The notes beneath the pieces are model-generated. The model made no database searches. It was given only the letters and a program-made list of their open reading frames with translations, and was not told the origin of the DNA. A DNA stretch of 8,824 nt from an uncultured Micavibrio sp. (lineage in GTDB: Bacteria > Pseudomonadota > Alphaproteobacteria > Micavibrionales > UBA1664). Position numbers and translations under genes: made by a program. The stretch lies in the NCBI GenBank assembly GCA_937896295.1, contig CALBME010000067.1:1-8824 (forward strand), written 5' to 3'. The number at the start of each line of letters is the position of its first letter. Within the stretch, counting starts at the first letter, position 1. Below are positions 6,441 to 8,824 of the stretch, piece after piece.

Positions 6441-7049
6441 CTATCGTAATCCTGTATTCGCGCCGGAGGTGGTGTTCTCCGACATCAGCATGGAATGGTT
6501 GGTGACTTCGATCTGGCCGTCCGGCGCCACCATCAGCGTGGCCTTGAGCAGGACGCCGGCGAAGTAGAGATCCGCACTCACGGCAAAGGAATCGTCCGCG
6601 CGGTTATACGCCACGCCGATATCGCTGTGCGCGCGGCGGATATGCAGCTGCTGGTCCAGCGAAAGGGAATCCATGAACGGCATGTCGTCCACGTCGCGGA
6701 TCAGGTAGATGTCGCCTTCTTCGGTGGTGACGTGTTTGAAGAAGAAATCCACGTATTCCACGACATTTCGTTCATTCAGATTAAGCGCGCCTCGCGCCGC
6801 GATTTTCTGCAGCGGGTCGGGCGAACCGTCCAGCAGGTAGAACGAATTGCCGTCTGACAGGAAGTCGAGCGTGAACGAAGGCAGCGTGGCGTAATTGGTC
6901 AGGCGGACCAGCATGAAGCCCTGGTAAAAGGGCAGGTGCGCGGCCGTGGCCTCGGACGTGGTGATCGAGAACAGGGCACCGTCCGGCGTGGAGGACACAC
7001 GCTGGATGATCTTTGCGGTCTCATTGCGGTCGAGTTTTTGCCAGTTCAT
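6441..7049 (-). CDS. Hypothetical protein, 202 residues
   Basis: I do not recognise this family. From the ATG at 7049 the protein begins MNWQKLDRNETAKIIQRV. A GTG at 7073 would add eight residues; neither has a convincing Shine-Dalgarno sequence, but the sequence before MNWQ is unremarkable. It appears soluble: there is no signal peptide and no long hydrophobic helix. The first 100 residues alternate short hydrophobic strands and turns (HLPFYQGFMLVRLTNYA, FTLDFLSDGNSFYLLDG), the middle is acidic and aromatic (VVEYVDFFFKHVTTEEGDIYLI), and the C-terminal third looks like beta strands (ISVAYN-type and ADLYFAGVLLKATLMVAPDG) before a polar tail. The gene lies 44 bases downstream of dusA and four bases upstream of the 181-residue gene, so it is probably part of the same minus-strand unit. 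Its codon use and GC resemble dusA, and the long clean frame supports a real gene. Function unknown. Confidence 0.8.
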   Translation of the reverse strand: MNWQKLDRNETAKIIQRVSSTPDGALFSITTSEATAAHLPFYQGFMLVRLTNYATLPSFTLDFLSDGNSFYLLDGSPDPLQKIAARGALNLNERNVVEYVDFFFKHVTTEEGDIYLIRDVDDMPFMDSLSLDQQLHIRRAHSDIGVAYNRADDSFAVSADLYFAGVLLKATLMVAPDGQIEVTNHSMLMSENTTSGANTGLR

Positions 7050-7093
7050 AAGGCCCAGAATCAGATGCCCCACGATATCACGGAAAAGGCAGC

Positions 7094-8065
7094 TCAGGCT
7101 ACGGTTTCAGCCGGGTCAGATATGGCTTTCAGGGCCGGAATCAACACGTCTTCGGGCTTTTCGGCCTTCAGGGCGTCGACGGTCAGCAATTGCCGCCACC
7201 GCCGGGCCCCGCGTTTGCCGTTGGGCAATCCGACCATATGGCGGGTAATGGCATGCAGAGGCGCCCCGTAACGGGCCTTCTGGTCGCTGGCATAGGCGAT
7301 CATGGCGTCTACGATTTCGGCCAGGGGGCGGGGGGGCGTATGGCTCAGGGCCGTTTCCAGGTCCTGAAGAATGCCGGGATTCTGGTACGCCGCGCGGCCC
7401 AGCATGACGCCGTCGAAATGATCAAGATGCGACACTGTGTCCGCGACGGTGGCAATGCCGCCGTTCAGGACGATCTCAAGACCAAAATGCTGTTTGGCTG
7501 CCTGTGCCAATTCATAATCAAGCGGCGGCACCTCGCGGTTTTCCTTGGGCGAAAGGCCCTTCAGCCACGCCTTGCGCGCATGCACGATGAAGGTGCCGCA
7601 GCCGGCTGCGGATACTTTTTCGATGAATGTGAACAGCATGGTTCTGGCGTCGTGGTCGTCGATGCCGATGCGGCATTTCACGGTCACCGGAATATCCACG
7701 GTGTCTTTCATCGCCTTAACGCAGTCGGCCACCAGATCAGGTTCGGCCATCAGGCACGCGCCGAAGGCGCCTTTCTGCACGCGCTCGGACGGGCATCCGC
7801 AGTTCAGGTTGATAGCGTCGTATCCGGCATCTGCGCCGAACCTGGCCACGCGCGCCAGATCGTCCGGCTCCGACCCGCCCAGCTGCAGGACGACGGGGTG
7901 TTCGGATGGGTTGAAACGCAAATGGCGCTCGCGGTCCCCATGGATGAGCGCGTTGGCCGTCACCATCTCGGTATACAGAACGGCATTCGGCGACAGCAGG
8001 CGGTGGAAGAACCGGCAATGCCGGTCCGTCCAGTCCATCATCGGTGCGACGGAAACGCGCTTCAT
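7094..8065 (-). CDS. dusA: tRNA-dihydrouridine synthase DusA
   Basis: DusA is an FMN enzyme that uses NADPH to reduce uridine in the D-loop of tRNA (positions 20/20a). The 323-residue protein starts at the ATG at 8065 with MKRVSVAPMMDWTDRHCRFF, a typical DusA opening. It continues with LYTEMVTANALIHGDRERHL, HPVVLQLGGSEPDDLA, and INLNCGCPSERVQKGAFGACLM, in which Cys91 is the expected catalytic acid. TVKCRIGIDD, IVHARKAWLKGLSPKENREVPPLDY (positions about 165-195), LNGGI and GVMLGRAAYQNPGIL supply the flavin- and tRNA-binding blocks, and HMVGLPNGKRGARRWRQLL is a DusA-type C-terminal helix. Length fits the family (about 330). The frame is open far upstream, but that part only mirrors the transporter gene in another frame. 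The start overlaps the transporter stop in an ATGA, so the two are translationally coupled. Confidence 0.96.
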   Translation of the reverse strand: MKRVSVAPMMDWTDRHCRFFHRLLSPNAVLYTEMVTANALIHGDRERHLRFNPSEHPVVLQLGGSEPDDLARVARFGADAGYDAINLNCGCPSERVQKGAFGACLMAEPDLVADCVKAMKDTVDIPVTVKCRIGIDDHDARTMLFTFIEKVSAAGCGTFIVHARKAWLKGLSPKENREVPPLDYELAQAAKQHFGLEIVLNGGIATVADTVSHLDHFDGVMLGRAAYQNPGILQDLETALSHTPPRPLAEIVDAMIAYASDQKARYGAPLHAITRHMVGLPNGKRGARRWRQLLTVDALKAEKPEDVLIPALKAISDPAETVA

Positions 8066-8824
8066 GCGGTCTGCGCGCGTTTGCCGAACGTCCACACGCT
8101 GACCCCCAGCGTCAGCAGCGCGGCGATGGCGATACCGCCGATCATCGGCAGGGGCGTGCCGTTGTTCAGTGCGCCGGTGATGCCGATGACGACAGACCCG
8201 ATCACCATCTGAACGGTGTTCATCAGCGATGCGGCCGTTCCCGCGATATCGCCGTGATCTTCCAGCGCCAGCACCATGATATTGGGCAGCAGGATGCCGA
8301 CAAAGGAAAACCCGATGAACAAAAGCACGGCCATGACGGCAAAGCTGTCGATGCCCATGGCAAACAGCACGGCCAGGAAACTCATGACTGCGGCAAAACC
8401 CGTCGCCGCCGGAATAAGCAGGTTTTTCATACCGAATTTGGCGGACAAAATGCCGTTCAGTTGCATGGCCGCGAAAAACGCCGCCGCGTTGGCGGAAAAC
8501 GCCAGCGAATACTGCATCGGTGAAAGCCCGTAATGCGTGCTTAAGACAAAGGATGAATTGCCCAGGTAAATGAAGAACCCGGTGATGGCGAACGCGCCGA
8601 TGAACGTCATGCCCATGAAGGCGCGGTCGGAAAACAGCGTGGCATAAGCCCGTTTCATTTCGGCGATGTTGGGTTTGATCCGGCGTTCTTTCGGCCATGT
8701 TTCGCGCACGAAAAACGCAAGCAGCCCAAGCCCCATTGCGCCCAGCAGCACCAGCACCCAGAACACGCTGCGCCATCCGAAATCACCGACCAGCAGCGAT
8801 CCGCTTAAAGGGGCGAGCAGGGGG
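8062..8824 (-). CDS. MFS transporter, Bcr/CflA-like, N-terminal part missing
   Basis: This is the C-terminal 253 residues of a major facilitator superfamily transporter, running off the window edge; the family is normally about 400 residues, so some 150 are missing. The first visible residues read PLLAPLSGSLLVGDFGWRSVFWVL, the loop and start of helix 6 typical of Bcr/CflA drug efflux proteins (GWR..FW). RETWP follows, as in that family. Seven hydrophobic helices can be seen, ending IGGIAIAALLTLGVSVWTFG with a short basic tail. Such proteins expel drugs or small molecules across the inner membrane by proton antiport; the substrate here cannot be told. The stop overlaps the dusA start (ATGA), making this the upstream gene of the minus-strand unit. 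The subfamily call is likely but not certain. Confidence 0.9.
   Translation of the reverse strand, partial: PLLAPLSGSLLVGDFGWRSVFWVLVLLGAMGLGLLAFFVRETWPKERRIKPNIAEMKRAYATLFSDRAFMGMTFIGAFAITGFFIYLGNSSFVLSTHYGLSPMQYSLAFSANAAAFFAAMQLNGILSAKFGMKNLLIPAATGFAAVMSFLAVLFAMGIDSFAVMAVLLFIGFSFVGILLPNIMVLALEDHGDIAGTAASLMNTVQMVIGSVVIGITGALNNGTPLPMIGGIAIAALLTLGVSVWTFGKRAQTA

Noticed and set aside
7094..8776. A 560-residue reading frame covering dusA and its upstream neighbour
   Set aside because: Only the part from the ATG at 8065 is DusA. The upstream 237 residues are Arg/His-rich, match no family and mirror the transporter gene in another frame.

Overview
This window looks like the chromosome of an alphaproteobacterium of moderately high GC, with somewhat lower GC around 5570-6450. 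The main evidence is a SUF iron-sulfur operon in the order sufB-sufC-sufD-sufS-sufT(DUF59)-A-type carrier, an arrangement common in that class. The protein sequences fit as well: a DusA-type tRNA-dihydrouridine synthase and a Bcr/CflA-like MFS transporter. I cannot fix the genus. A deep branch (Rhodospirillales or Micavibrio-like) is a guess.

Plus strand, 2-5289: a tightly packed SUF operon, entered inside sufB. The genes overlap or abut: TAATG between sufB and sufC, direct abutment of sufC and sufD, a 14-nt sufD/sufS overlap, ATGA between sufS and sufT, and 3 nt between sufT and the carrier gene. SufS takes sulfur from cysteine. SufB, SufC and SufD form the ATP-driven scaffold that builds the cluster. 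SufT and the A-type carrier act in maturation and delivery. The unusual point is that the sufC reading frame begins with an 87-residue, three-helix membrane domain of the CBU_0592 type. This is joined in frame, with no stop codon, to a full 248-residue SufC. A good internal ribosome binding site and ATG at 1366 raise the possibility of two products, one membrane-bound and one soluble.

Middle, 5290-5890: a strong bidirectional hairpin terminator (5325-5346) closes the SUF operon and faces two small minus-strand genes. These encode unrecognised proteins of 67 and about 56 residues, and each is followed by its own terminator.

Minus strand, 8824-5891: read in transcription order this is an MFS transporter (cut by the window edge), dusA with an ATGA overlap, an unrecognised 202-residue protein, and an unrecognised 181-residue protein. 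The last resembles a small zinc metallopeptidase (DUF6782-like, from memory) that has lost its HExxH site. Spacing suggests one transcription unit that converges on the SUF operon. No RNA genes, insertion sequences, CRISPR arrays or phage genes were seen.
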